From Lachnospiraceae bacterium YSD2013 (lineage in GTDB: Bacteria; Bacillota; Clostridia; Lachnospirales; Lachnospiraceae): a stretch of 64,000 nt of DNA. How positions within the stretch are numbered: the first letter of the stretch is position 1; each line of letters opens with the position of its first letter. The notes under the pieces were generated by a model that did not search any database, was not told the origin of the DNA, and saw only the letters and a list, made by a program, of their open reading frames with translations. The translations under genes and the position numbers were made by a program. This document shows, in pieces, positions 1-8,663 of this stretch. The stretch is from assembly GCA_900100895.1 (NCBI GenBank), contig FMTX01000006.1, positions 62,001 through 126,000 on the forward strand, read 5' to 3'.

Positions 1-683
1 GTAACATCCTTGCCGCATTTTATGCCAAGAACATGGGACTTCCCGTTAACAAGCTTATCTGCGCATCCAATGACAACAAGGTGCTTTTCGACTTTTTTAA
101 AGACGGCGTATACGACAAGAACAGAGAGTTTATCCTTACAGATTCTCCTTCAATGGATATACTTATTTCATCTAACCTCGAGAGACTCATTTATCTTTCC
201 ACAGGTTGTGATTCCAATAAGAACAAAGAGCTTATGGAATCCCTTAAGACCAAGGGAATTTATGACATAAAGGATTCTTTTGCCAAGGTTAAGGACCAGT
301 TTGTGGGCGAGTTCGCTGACTGGAACGATTGCAGCGGAAAGATTAAGTCACTTTACGAAGAGACCGGCTATGTAATCGATACACATACAGCAGTTGCAGC
401 AGCATCTTACGACAAGTACGTTAAGGCTACCGGCGACTACACCAAGACCGTAATTGCTTCAACCGCAAGTCCTTTCAAGTTTGCACGTTCCGTCATGAAG
501 GCAATTGACCCCGCATATGAGAAGGAAGACGATTTCAAACTCATTGATGTTCTTTCCAAGACCGCCAATGTAGAGATTCCGAATGCAATCAATGAAATAC
601 GCACTTCACCCGTCGTACACGACACGGTATGCGAGATTGCAGACATGAAGAAGCTTGTAATGGAAAACATCGGAATAGAATAA
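1..683 (+). CDS. thrC: Threonine synthase, C-terminal part (5' end outside window)
   Basis: The reading frame is open from base 3 at the left edge and ends at a TAA at 681-683, so only about the last 226 residues are visible. The start reads NILAAFYAKNMGLPVNKLI, the conserved stretch of threonine synthase that follows the PLP-phosphate loop, and the motif SSNLERL further on is also typical. The enzyme converts O-phosphohomoserine to threonine with PLP, in the cytoplasm. The PLP lysine would lie upstream and is not visible. The first in-frame ATG (33) is internal and is not the true start. No terminator is seen before the next gene 24 bp downstream, so co-transcription with it is possible. Confidence 0.93.
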   Translation, partial: NILAAFYAKNMGLPVNKLICASNDNKVLFDFFKDGVYDKNREFILTDSPSMDILISSNLERLIYLSTGCDSNKNKELMESLKTKGIYDIKDSFAKVKDQFVGEFADWNDCSGKIKSLYEETGYVIDTHTAVAAASYDKYVKATGDYTKTVIASTASPFKFARSVMKAIDPAYEKEDDFKLIDVLSKTANVEIPNAINEIRTSPVVHDTVCEIADMKKLVMENIGIE

Positions 684-707
684 AGAGAATCAGGGGATAC
701 AACTATC

Positions 708-2066
708 GTGAAGGTTAAGAAACAGATTCTGATCGTCGATGACGTTACCACGAATCTTAAATGCTTAGGGGAGATATTACGTAACAAATATTCGCTTTCA
801 ATGGCCAAGTCCGGTGAACAGGCATTAAGCATGCTTTCCAAGGTTAAGCCCGACCTTGTGCTTCTTGACGTTAAGATGCCCGGTATGGACGGGTACGAGA
901 CTTTTGAAAGAATCAGAGAGATAAGAGGATTTGAAGATATTCCTATTATCTTTCTTACGGCTGATACAGAGAGCGAAAGCGAGTTAAAAGGCTTAAGACT
1001 CGGTGCTTATGACTTTATCAGAAAGCCTTATGAGCCAGAGGTTATGGTGGGTCGTATTGAGCGTGCGCTTTTCCAGGATGAGAAGACTCGCGAGATTAAG
1101 AGAGCGGCTTTGAAGGATTCGCTTACGGGTCTTTGGAACCGTAACTATATGCAGACGCAGATAGACAATCTTTCGCCCGACACTACCGGTACCTTTATGA
1201 TTATGGACCTTGATAATTTCAAGGGTATCAACGATCACTACGGCCATGTTGTGGGTGATGAGGCGCTGGTTGCTTTTGCCGACACCTTAAGCAGATTTGT
1301 ACACAAAGATGATATTGTGGCACGACTCGGTGGAGACGAGTTCGCCGTATTTCTTAACAACTGCTACGGACGCGAAATGCTCGAGGAAAGAGTGGCTTCG
1401 CTTATTAAGGAAGTCGAGAGAGAGCTTTGCATCATCAAGAACGACGATTCCGCAAGCTCTGTTTCCGTAGGTATTTCGGCTTATCCTTTTGACGGTAAGA
1501 CATTTATCGAATTATATAATAACGCGGACAAAGCGCTTTATTTTGTCAAGAATAACGGCAAGTCCGGATTTCACTTCTATGATTCTGCCGAGAAATATTC
1601 TTTCCTTAAGAACGACAATGAGGGTGCTATCGATTTGTCGGATTTAATGGGCGGAATCGATGAAGATGACGAAGAAGACGGACCGTTTAAGGTTGAATAC
1701 AACAGCTTTAAGAACATTTACAGATTTCTGAAGCGCTATGTCTCAAGAACTTCAAGCAAGATTCAGCTGATTCTTTTTACACTTAAGGACCTTTCCATGC
1801 AAAAGGAATCCGATGCGGGTGATCTTCTTAAGGCCATGAGAACGCTTGAAGACTGCGTACGCGGTACGCTTCGTAAGAATGACGTATCCGCAAGATATAC
1901 CAATAACCAGTACATAGTAATCCTTATAGATGCGGATGAAAAGAGCCGTCAGGTTGCGGTAGGGCGTATACTTGATAACTGGAATGAGAATAATCATAAT
2001 CAGAACATTTTGCTTAAGTATGATATGGAAGAAATGTTGGGCGACAAGGAAGAGAGAAACGCATGA
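708..2066 (+). CDS. Response regulator with GGDEF domain and a second, degenerate GGDEF-like domain
   Basis: This 452-residue protein starts at GTG 708 behind AGGGGAT. It has three parts. Residues 1-120 are a receiver domain with the acidic pair D11-D12, phosphoacceptor D54 (LLDVKMPG) and the conserved RKP lysine. Residues about 130-295 are a GGDEF domain with an intact signature RLGGDEF (206-212), so it should make cyclic di-GMP. The inhibitory RxxD site that normally lies five residues before GGDEF reads HKDD, so product inhibition is probably lost. Residues about 325-450 have the layout of another GGDEF fold, but the signature position reads TNNQY (398-402), so this copy should be inactive. 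The stop overlaps the start of the next gene, which implies translational coupling. Confidence 0.88.
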   Translation: MKVKKQILIVDDVTTNLKCLGEILRNKYSLSMAKSGEQALSMLSKVKPDLVLLDVKMPGMDGYETFERIREIRGFEDIPIIFLTADTESESELKGLRLGAYDFIRKPYEPEVMVGRIERALFQDEKTREIKRAALKDSLTGLWNRNYMQTQIDNLSPDTTGTFMIMDLDNFKGINDHYGHVVGDEALVAFADTLSRFVHKDDIVARLGGDEFAVFLNNCYGREMLEERVASLIKEVERELCIIKNDDSASSVSVGISAYPFDGKTFIELYNNADKALYFVKNNGKSGFHFYDSAEKYSFLKNDNEGAIDLSDLMGGIDEDDEEDGPFKVEYNSFKNIYRFLKRYVSRTSSKIQLILFTLKDLSMQKESDAGDLLKAMRTLEDCVRGTLRKNDVSARYTNNQYIVILIDADEKSRQVAVGRILDNWNENNHNQNILLKYDMEEMLGDKEERNA

Positions 2067-2395
2067 TAGCAATAACCGTTTTTATATTTTTATGGGGACT
2101 TTATCTTATTTATATGACTGTCAAGATGAAAGCCAGCGGAGAGATTCCCAAGCAATTACTCAGCGCCAAGATTAAGCTTGAAAGGGCGCATGATATCCCC
2201 GGATACATCAGTTATATGTATAAGATAAACATGATTTTTGGTATCTTAATCTGTGCTTTGAGCGCGGTGCTTATATATGAGAACTTCAGACCTATCAATG
2301 CCTGGTTTCACATTATCGCCAATGCAGGGTCAATCATAGTTCTTGTCATTTATGCGGTAATCACGCTTAAGGCGCAGAATAAATATTTGTTTTAA
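2063..2395 (+). CDS. Small three-helix membrane protein coupled to the GGDEF regulator
   Basis: The gene encodes 110 residues and starts at ATG 2063 inside the preceding stop (ATGATAG overlap), a strong sign of translational coupling with the REC-GGDEF gene. Three hydrophobic segments are visible: about residues 1-17, 54-72 and 83-102. Between the first two lies a basic cytoplasmic-looking loop (KMKASGEIPK...KIKLERAHD). I do not recognise a named family. The coupling suggests that it works with, or anchors, the diguanylate cyclase, but that is inference. It is followed 33 bp later by deoC, which has its own strong ribosome binding site. Confidence 0.7.
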   Translation: MIAITVFIFLWGLYLIYMTVKMKASGEIPKQLLSAKIKLERAHDIPGYISYMYKINMIFGILICALSAVLIYENFRPINAWFHIIANAGSIIVLVIYAVITLKAQNKYLF

Positions 2396-2428
2396 AAGAG
2401 AGAAGATTAGAAAAGGAGGATCAGAACT

Positions 2429-3076
2429 ATGACCAAACAGGAATTGTACAGTCATGTAGATCACACACAATTAAAGGCTTTTGCCACATGGGAGGATATC
2501 GTTAAGCTTTGCGACGAGGCAGTTAAATATAAGACTGCATCCGTATGCGTTCCCCCTTGCTACATTAAGAGAATCCACGACAAGTACGGTAAGGATTTCA
2601 ACATCTGTACCGTAATCGGTTTCCCTCTCGGATACTCCGTAACCGCAGCTAAGGTCGTAGAGGCTAAAGAGGCTATCAAGGACGGCGCCAATGAAGTTGA
2701 TATGGTAATCAACATCAACGATGCCAAGAACGGCGACTTCGACAAGATCGAAGAAGAAATCAAGACTATCAAGGCTGCTTGCGGCGATAAGATTTTAAAA
2801 GTTATCATTGAGACCTGCTATCTTACGGATGAAGAGAAGATTAAGCTTTGCGGTTGCGTAACACGCGCTAAGGCTGAATACATTAAGACATCTACAGGTT
2901 TTGGTACCGGCGGAGCTACTTTTGACGATGTTAAATTGTTCAAAGAACACGTTGGTCCCGACGTTAAGATTAAAGCAGCAGGCGGAATCCGCACTAAAGA
3001 AGACATGGAAACATTCTTAAGCCTCGGTGCCGACAGACTCGGTACTTCCAGTGCAATTTCAATCTTGGAGGCATAA
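2429..3076 (+). CDS. deoC: Deoxyribose-phosphate aldolase
   Basis: DERA (215 residues) cleaves 2-deoxyribose-5-phosphate to glyceraldehyde-3-phosphate and acetaldehyde in deoxynucleoside salvage. Family marks are VDHTQLK at the N-terminus, EVDMVINI, the Schiff-base lysine K153 in YIKTSTGF, and KAAGGIRT near the C-terminus, which holds the second active-site lysine. The length is normal for a bacterial DeoC. The start at 2429 has a near-perfect AAAGGAGG ten bases upstream. No other deo genes (phosphorylase, phosphopentomutase) are beside it; the next gene is a peptidase seven bases downstream, so the pair is probably one transcript. Confidence 0.96.
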   Translation: MTKQELYSHVDHTQLKAFATWEDIVKLCDEAVKYKTASVCVPPCYIKRIHDKYGKDFNICTVIGFPLGYSVTAAKVVEAKEAIKDGANEVDMVININDAKNGDFDKIEEEIKTIKAACGDKILKVIIETCYLTDEEKIKLCGCVTRAKAEYIKTSTGFGTGGATFDDVKLFKEHVGPDVKIKAAGGIRTKEDMETFLSLGADRLGTSSAISILEA

Positions 3077-3083
3077 TCGTAAC

Positions 3084-4877
3084 ATGAGTTCAGTTTCAGA
3101 CAGAATTGCGTCCTTAAGAGCACAAATGTCAGAAGTGGGAGCAGACTGGTTCTTTTGCACCAGTGATGATTTTCACGGTTCGGAATATGTAGCGGACTAT
3201 TACAAGGTAAGAGAGCATTACACAGGATTTACCGGCGAGAATGCCTTCTTAATGCTTAACAAAGACGTTGCTAAGATGTGGACCGACGGCAGATTCTTTA
3301 TCCAGGCGGAGAGAGAACTCGCAGGTTCCGGTGTAGACCTTATGCGCATGGCTGAGAAAGGCGTTCCCACAATGGGTGAATTCCTTAAGGCCAACTTTAA
3401 GGAAGGCGAGACCCTTACTTTTGACGGTCGTGCATTAAGCACATCCCTCGGTAAGGAACTTAAAAGGATAGTAGACAAGAAAAACGGCAAGCTTCTTTGC
3501 AACATTGATATTGCGGGAAATTTATGGGAAGACAGACCCGCGCTTCCTTCTACAAAGATATTTATACTCGGCGATGATGTTACGGGTGAATCCGTAGCGT
3601 CCAAACTCTCAAGAATTCGCGAGAAGATGAAAGAAGAAGAGACTACAGCTCACTTCCTTACATCTCTTGACGATATTATGTGGATTACCAACTTGCGTGC
3701 CGGCGATATTGAGTGTAATCCTGTGGCACTTTCTTATATGTATATCACTCTTGATGATGCAGTTATGTTCCTTCAGGAGAGCGAGACAACGGATGAAGTG
3801 CGTGATTACCTTAAGTCATTCGGCATCAGCCTTAAGAAGTATGAAGACGTATTCGAATTCTTAAACAGTGTTAAGTTAAGCGGTAAGGTCCTTCTTGATA
3901 CCAAGAAGGTTAACTACCTTTCATTCCTTACTTTGAGCGCCAAGGCTGAAGTTGTGGATGCGGCCAACCCTTCAACACTTATGAAGGCCATTAAGAACGA
4001 GACAGAGATTGCCCGTCTTAAAGAAGCATATATTGAGGATTCCGTATGCGTATCGAAGTTCCACTACTGGCTTAAGCAGAATATCGGCAAGATCGAGATT
4101 ACAGAGCTTACCGCTGCCGACTATATCGACAATTTGCGAAAGAACGTGCCCGGCTTCATTGAGCTTTCTTTCCCTACCATTAGCGGATACGGCCCTAATG
4201 CGGCCATGATGCATTACAGCGCCACTCCCGAGAGTTACAGCGTTGTTAAGCCCGAAGGTATGCTTCTAATCGACTCCGGCGGACAATACATGAAGGGTAC
4301 AACCGATGTTACCAGAACATTTGCGTGCGGCCCTGTTACCGACGAGATGAAGCTTCATTACTCGAAGTCAGCGGCAGGTATGCTTGCGCTTGCGGATGCG
4401 AAGTTCTTATACGGATGTACCGGACGTAACGTAGATATTCTTGCAAGACTTCCTTTGTGGGAGCTCGGAATCGATTATAAGTGCGGAACCGGTCACGGAG
4501 TAGGCTATATCCTTAACGTTCACGAGGGACCTCACAATATCAGATGGAAATATCTTGACGGTATGAGAGAGGCAGTTCTTGAAGATGGTATGATAGTCAG
4601 CGATGAGCCCGGCGTATACGTAGGCGGAAGTCACGGCATCAGAATTGAGAACATTATTTTGTGCCGCAAGGACGTTGAGAACGGCGACGGACAGTTCATG
4701 AAGTTTGAACATCTTACTTTTGCACCTCTCGATAAGGAACTTCTGGACAAGAAATACCTCTCCGAGAAGGATGTTGAGCGTATCAACGCATATCATAAAG
4801 ACGTTTATGAGAAGACTGCTTCTTACTTTGAAGGCGAAGAGCTTAAATGGCTCAAAGACGCATGTGCGCCCATGTAA
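3084..4877 (+). CDS. Xaa-Pro aminopeptidase (M24 family, large form)
   Basis: This 597-residue enzyme is of the long aminopeptidase P type: two creatinase-like N-terminal domains (about 1-300), the catalytic pita-bread fold (about 310-530) and a short C-terminal extension. It removes an N-terminal residue preceding proline, using two metal ions. The ligands are visible as LLIDSGG and TTDVTRTF (two Asp), GTGHGVGY (His), DEPGVY (Glu) and RIEN (Glu). I place the start at ATG 3084 because TTGGAGG lies 14-20 bases upstream, inside the end of deoC. An in-frame ATG at 3027 would overlap deoC by 50 bases and add a sequence unlike the family N-terminus. Confidence 0.93.
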   Translation: MSSVSDRIASLRAQMSEVGADWFFCTSDDFHGSEYVADYYKVREHYTGFTGENAFLMLNKDVAKMWTDGRFFIQAERELAGSGVDLMRMAEKGVPTMGEFLKANFKEGETLTFDGRALSTSLGKELKRIVDKKNGKLLCNIDIAGNLWEDRPALPSTKIFILGDDVTGESVASKLSRIREKMKEEETTAHFLTSLDDIMWITNLRAGDIECNPVALSYMYITLDDAVMFLQESETTDEVRDYLKSFGISLKKYEDVFEFLNSVKLSGKVLLDTKKVNYLSFLTLSAKAEVVDAANPSTLMKAIKNETEIARLKEAYIEDSVCVSKFHYWLKQNIGKIEITELTAADYIDNLRKNVPGFIELSFPTISGYGPNAAMMHYSATPESYSVVKPEGMLLIDSGGQYMKGTTDVTRTFACGPVTDEMKLHYSKSAAGMLALADAKFLYGCTGRNVDILARLPLWELGIDYKCGTGHGVGYILNVHEGPHNIRWKYLDGMREAVLEDGMIVSDEPGVYVGGSHGIRIENIILCRKDVENGDGQFMKFEHLTFAPLDKELLDKKYLSEKDVERINAYHKDVYEKTASYFEGEELKWLKDACAPM

Positions 4878-4903
4878 GCAAGCAAAATTTTAATTTATTT
4901 TTA

Positions 4904-4932
4904 TTGATTTTGTAATTGTGTTTTATTATAAT
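4904..4932 (+). promoter_or_regulatory. Sigma-A type promoter of pckA
   Basis: TTGATT at 4904-4909 and a consensus TATAAT at 4927-4932 are separated by 17 bp. Transcription would start near 4939, leaving a leader of about 44 nt before the pckA ATG. A short dyad, TTCAC-CGT-GTGAA (4934-4946), lies over the predicted start point and could be an operator. Confidence 0.7.
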
Positions 4933-4982
4933 ATTCACCGTGTGAACTTAGTAACAAAATTTTTTATATAAGGAGATCAAAT

Positions 4983-6596
4983 ATGGCAAAAATCGATTTA
5001 ACCCAGATCGGTATTACCGGTACAACCGAAATCGTTTACAACCCTTCTTATGAGCTTTTGTTCGAAGAAGAGACCAAAGCAGGTCTTACAGGTTTCGAAG
5101 TAGGTAAGGTTACCGAGCTTGATACCGTTAACGTTATGACAGGTATCTACACCGGACGTTCACCCAAAGACAAATACATTGTTATGGACGCTAACTCCAA
5201 AGACACTGTATGGTGGACCACCGAAGAGTACAAGAACGACAACCATCCCATGGACGAGAAGACCTGGGCAGTTGTTAAGGATCTTGCTAAGAAGGAACTC
5301 TCCAATAAGAGACTTTTCGTAGTAGATGCTTTCTGTGGTGCTAACGCTGACACCCGTATGGCAGTTCGTTTCATCATGGAAGTAGCTTGGCAGGCACACT
5401 TCGTTAAGAACATGTTCATCGTTCCCACTGCTGAAGAAGAAGCTAACTTCAAGCCTGACTTCACTGTATACACAGCATCCAAGGCTAAGGTTGAAAACTT
5501 CAAGGAACTCGGTCTTAACTCCGAAACTTGTGTAGCATTCAACATCACCTCCAAGGAACAGGTTATCCTTAACACCTGGTACGGCGGCGAGATGAAGAAG
5601 GGTATGTTCTCCATGATGAACTACTTCCTTCCTCTTAAGGGCATCGCTTCCATGCACTGCTCAGCTAACACCGATATGGAAGGTAAGAACACCGCAATCT
5701 TCTTCGGACTTTCAGGAACAGGTAAGACCACCCTTTCAACCGATCCTAAGCGTCTCCTCATCGGTGATGACGAGCACGGCTGGGATGACAACGGCGTATT
5801 CAACCTTGAAGGCGGTTGCTATGCTAAGGTTATCGGTCTTGATAAAGAGCATGAGCCTGACATCTACGGCGCAATCAAGAGAAACGCACTTCTTGAGAAC
5901 GTAACCGTTGATGCTGCAGGTAAGATTGACTTCGACGATAAGAGCGTTACCGAGAACACTCGTGTATCTTATCCTATCGACCACATTAAGAACATCGTTA
6001 AGAAGGTTAACGGCAAGTCTTCAGGTCCTGAAGCTAAGAGCGTTATCTTCCTTTCAGCAGATGCTTTCGGAGTACTTCCTCCTGTATCTATTCTTACACC
6101 CGAACAGACACAGTACTACTTCTTAAGCGGTTTCACAGCTAAGCTTGCAGGTACAGAGCGCGGCATTACCGAGCCTACTCCTACATTCTCAGCTTGCTTC
6201 GGTCAGGCATTCCTCGAGTTACATCCTACCAAGTACGGTGAAGAGCTTGTTAAGAAGATGAAGAAGTCCGGCGCTAAGGCTTACCTTGTTAACACAGGTT
6301 GGAACGGAACCGGTAAGAGAATCTCCATCCCCGATACCAGAGGTATCATTGATGCTATTCTCGATGGCTCCATCAACAGCGCTCCTACCAAGAAGATTCC
6401 TTACTTTAACTTCGAAGTTCCTACAGAACTTAAGGGAGTTAACACAGGTATTCTTGATCCTCGTGACACCTACGCTAACGCTTCCGAGTGGGAAGAGAAG
6501 GCTAAGGATCTTGCAGGAAGATTCATCAAGAACTTCAAGAAGTACGAGACCAACGATGCAGGTAAGGCACTTGTTGCAGCAGGTCCTCAGCTTTAA
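4983..6596 (+). CDS. pckA: Phosphoenolpyruvate carboxykinase (ATP)
   Basis: PckA interconverts oxaloacetate + ATP and PEP + CO2 + ADP. In fermenting gut and rumen bacteria it often runs in the CO2-fixing direction toward succinate. The 537 residues match the ATP-dependent family. Visible are TGRSPKDKY near the N-terminus, the P-loop [11 protein letters not shown] (242-252), and the metal-binding [10 protein letters not shown] just after it. The start is set by AAGGAGATC seven bases upstream. It stands alone between its own promoter (4904-4932) and an intrinsic terminator (6617-6641), and its codon use looks strongly biased, consistent with high expression. Confidence 0.97.
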   Translation: MAKIDLTQIGITGTTEIVYNPSYELLFEEETKAGLTGFEVGKVTELDTVNVMTGIYTGRSPKDKYIVMDANSKDTVWWTTEEYKNDNHPMDEKTWAVVKDLAKKELSNKRLFVVDAFCGANADTRMAVRFIMEVAWQAHFVKNMFIVPTAEEEANFKPDFTVYTASKAKVENFKELGLNSETCVAFNITSKEQVILNTWYGGEMKKGMFSMMNYFLPLKGIASMHCSANTDMEGKNTAIFFGLSGTGKTTLSTDPKRLLIGDDEHGWDDNGVFNLEGGCYAKVIGLDKEHEPDIYGAIKRNALLENVTVDAAGKIDFDDKSVTENTRVSYPIDHIKNIVKKVNGKSSGPEAKSVIFLSADAFGVLPPVSILTPEQTQYYFLSGFTAKLAGTERGITEPTPTFSACFGQAFLELHPTKYGEELVKKMKKSGAKAYLVNTGWNGTGKRISIPDTRGIIDAILDGSINSAPTKKIPYFNFEVPTELKGVNTGILDPRDTYANASEWEEKAKDLAGRFIKNFKKYETNDAGKALVAAGPQL

Positions 6597-6616
6597 TTTG
6601 AAATTCAGCTAATTTT

Positions 6617-6650
6617 GACCGGAGGCGGTTTGCCTCCGGTCTATTTTTAT
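6617..6650 (+). terminator. Rho-independent terminator after pckA
   Basis: A perfect 10-bp GC-rich stem pairs GACCGGAGGC (6617-6626) with GCCTCCGGTC (6632-6641) around a 5-nt loop, followed by TATTTTTAT. It lies 21 bp after the pckA stop. Confidence 0.92.
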
Positions 6651-6702
6651 ATTAAAATGAATATGTAAGATAGACTGTGTATTTTTATTCAAGCGAGGGG
6701 TT

Positions 6703-7446
6703 ATGAAAAGAAACTACAAGTTATCCATTTCTTATGACGGTACCAGATATTACGGCTGGGAGCATCAGCCTAATACCGATATGACCATTCAAGGCAAGAT
6801 TGAGAATGTTCTTTTGAAGATGACGGGCGAGATGCCCGATATTCAATGCTCCGGCAGAACCGATGCAGGCGTTCATGCCAAGGCCATGATTGCAAGTGTC
6901 GAGCTGGATACTCTTAAGTCCGAAGAAGACATCAAGAAATATCTGAACCGTTATCTTCCCGAAGATATCTGCATTAACTCCGTAAACGTCGCCGGAGACC
7001 GCTTCCACGCCCGTTACAATGCAAGAGGCAAGACATATGTATATACGTGCTATGTGGGCGATTCTAAGCCTATATTCGACCGTAAATACGTTTATGCGCT
7101 TGATTCATGCCCCGACATAGGCAAGATGAAAGAAGCCGCGGAATATCTGATGGGAGAGCACGACTTTGCTTCTTTTTGCTCCAATCCCCGCATGAAGAAA
7201 TCTACGGTAAGAACGGTAGATATGATAGATATACGTAAGAAGGACGACTATGTTATTTTTACTTACCACGGTAACGGTTTCTTACAGCACATGGTACGCA
7301 TTCTTACAGGTACTCTTTTAGATGTCGGATTCCTTAAGAGAAGGCCCGAAAGTGTTAAGGAACTTCTGCAGATTAAGGACAGAAGATTTGCCGGAGATAC
7401 GGCACCGGCATGCGGCCTGTGCCTCGAGAAGGTTGATTATTCATAG
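6703..7446 (+). CDS. truA: tRNA pseudouridine(38-40) synthase
   Basis: TruA converts uridines 38-40 of the tRNA anticodon arm to pseudouridine. The 247-residue length is normal. The N-terminus has the expected ISYDGTRYYGWEHQP, and the catalytic aspartate is D54 in SGRTDAGVHA. Further family marks are RFHARYNARGKTY, GEHDFASFC and GNGFLQHMVRI. The start at ATG 6703 is preceded by GAGGGG. The gene lies between the pckA terminator and the 6S RNA, and is probably transcribed alone. Confidence 0.96.
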   Translation: MKRNYKLSISYDGTRYYGWEHQPNTDMTIQGKIENVLLKMTGEMPDIQCSGRTDAGVHAKAMIASVELDTLKSEEDIKKYLNRYLPEDICINSVNVAGDRFHARYNARGKTYVYTCYVGDSKPIFDRKYVYALDSCPDIGKMKEAAEYLMGEHDFASFCSNPRMKKSTVRTVDMIDIRKKDDYVIFTYHGNGFLQHMVRILTGTLLDVGFLKRRPESVKELLQIKDRRFAGDTAPACGLCLEKVDYS

Positions 7447-7458
7447 GTTTTATGGTAT

Positions 7459-7464
7459 TATAAT
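7459..7464 (+). promoter_or_regulatory. -10 box upstream of the 6S RNA
   Basis: TATAAT at 7459-7464, six bases before the inferred 5' end of the 6S RNA and just after the truA stop. The -35 is poor: TTGATT at 7433-7438 would leave a 20-bp spacer. Confidence 0.5.
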
Positions 7465-7469
7465 TACAA

Positions 7470-7641
7470 CCTCGGGTGTTTGACCTTTAGTTTTGAACCT
7501 ACAGTTACTTTAAACGGGATTCCTATATTCTCATGTGGATGTCAGGCCTCCTTTGCAGTGGAAGGCAGAAGCATGTATGCGGTTGCCCACCTAGATTTGT
7601 TCTAGGAGTCAAAAAGAGGTCGGCATTTCGGGGGGATTAAA
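7470..7641 (+). ncRNA. ssrS: 6S RNA
   Basis: The 250-bp gap between truA and the next gene holds a sequence I recognise as Firmicutes-type 6S RNA, the RNA that binds the sigma-A RNA polymerase holoenzyme. Landmarks are TTTTGAACCTACAGTTAC, AAACGGGATTCC, then GGCAGAAGCATGTATGCGG running into TTGCCCACCTAG. The ends can form a closing stem: CTCGGGTG..GACCT at the 5' end pairs, with G-U pairs and small bulges, with AGGTCGGCATTTCGGGG at the 3' end. Between the arms lies a large open region, the promoter-mimicking bubble. The exact ends are estimated from the stem and from the TATAAT box upstream. A small hairpin (7638-7653) and a terminator (7657-7682) follow. Confidence 0.85.
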
Positions 7642-7656
7642 CTTTATAGTTTACCG

Positions 7657-7683
7657 AAAAAGGCGGCGGTAGCTGCCTTTTTT
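7657..7683 (+). terminator. Rho-independent terminator after the 6S RNA
   Basis: An 11-bp stem (AAAAAGGCGGC at 7657-7667 with GCTGCCTTTTT at 7672-7682; one G-U) with loop GGTA ends in a run of T. It directly abuts the GGAG ribosome binding site (7684-7687) of the next gene. Confidence 0.88.
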
Positions 7684-7698
7684 GGAGTGATTTAGCTT

Positions 7699-8571
7699 AT
7701 GAAAAAATTCTTAAAGATAATGGACAGCTTCGGCAGACAACTTAAAGAGGATAACATTACCGCTTATGCGTCGAGCTGTGCTTTTTTTATTTTTTTGTCT
7801 TTAATACCGATGATAATGCTTCTTTTGGCTATATTACCGTACACGCCCATAGATCCGGCCCTGCTTACCAAGTGGGTGCTTGAGGAACTGCCGGCAGGTA
7901 CAGGTAATTTTGTTATTTCTGTCCTCGAAGAGATTTCCACAAGATCCATAGGATTAATCTCGGTTACGGCAGTTTTGACGCTTTGGTCGGCCGGAAAGGG
8001 CATTAACTCGCTTATTGCGGGATTCAACGCCATTGATAAGAACGTTGATAAGCGAAACGGATTACTCGTAAGAGTCATAGCATGTTTATATACGCTGGTG
8101 TTTCTTGTAGGCGTGCTTCTTATGCTGATTCTTGTGGTAAGCGGTAACTTTATCATGGATGTGTCCGTGGGCGCGTTCCCGAGACTTGCCAAGGTATTTG
8201 AAGTACTGATGAATTTCAGAACGTTTATTTCCATCGGTGTGCTGTCCATTCTTTTTATGCTGTGTTATTCGCTTCTTCCTTACAAGAAGCATAAGTTCAG
8301 AGAGACATTTCCGGGCGCAATTCTGGCAGCGACGGTTTGGACAGGCTACTCGTTCCTGTTTTCGTGGTATATTAACAAATTCGGCGCATACAGTATGTAT
8401 GGCAGCCTTACAGCCATCATTATTCTTATGATCTGGCTATATATGTGTATGTATTTTCTTTTCCTCGGAGACAATCTTAATAAGTATTTCAGACCGCTTA
8501 TCAGAGGCATTTTTAACAAGCAACCCATATCGGAACTCAAGGCTCAGCTTGAAAGTTTGGAAGAAGATTAA
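7699..8571 (+). CDS. YihY/BrkB-family inner membrane protein
   Basis: The protein has 290 residues and about six transmembrane segments, with a short cytoplasmic N-terminus. It matches the YihY/virulence factor BrkB family: an amphipathic lead (DNITAYASSCAFFIFLSLIPM), a conserved WSAGKGINSLI after the third segment, a central LLPYKKHKFRETFPGA and the closing GSLTAIIILMIWLYM. The family's substrate is not established; older reports of ribonuclease BN activity were shown to be a misassignment. The start at ATG 7699 follows GGAGTG at 7684-7689. There is no room for a separate promoter after the 6S terminator, so expression may depend on read-through from the 6S promoter. Confidence 0.88.
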   Translation: MKKFLKIMDSFGRQLKEDNITAYASSCAFFIFLSLIPMIMLLLAILPYTPIDPALLTKWVLEELPAGTGNFVISVLEEISTRSIGLISVTAVLTLWSAGKGINSLIAGFNAIDKNVDKRNGLLVRVIACLYTLVFLVGVLLMLILVVSGNFIMDVSVGAFPRLAKVFEVLMNFRTFISIGVLSILFMLCYSLLPYKKHKFRETFPGAILAATVWTGYSFLFSWYINKFGAYSMYGSLTAIIILMIWLYMCMYFLFLGDNLNKYFRPLIRGIFNKQPISELKAQLESLEED

Positions 8572-8582
8572 GAAATAGTTCA

Positions 8583-8611
8583 TTGATTTAATCGGTGTTT
8601 GAGTGTATTCT
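8583..8611 (+). promoter_or_regulatory. Putative promoter of the M18 aminopeptidase gene
   Basis: TTGATT (8583-8588) and TATTCT (8606-8611) are separated by 17 bp. The predicted start is about 45 bases before the ATG at 8664. Both boxes deviate from consensus. Confidence 0.45.
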
Positions 8612-8663
8612 TTTTTAGGAACATTATTCGCGTAAGCGTAAATATATTATCAAGGAGAAGTTT

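Noticed and set aside
5147-5657. Two long minus-strand frames opposite pckA
   Set aside because: Both overlap each other and the strongly conserved pckA sequence; they result from biased codon use in a highly expressed gene.
7470-7699. T-box or other riboswitch in the truA-yihY gap
   Set aside because: No T-box TGGNACC bulge or known ligand-core motif is visible, while the 6S RNA landmarks and closing stem are.
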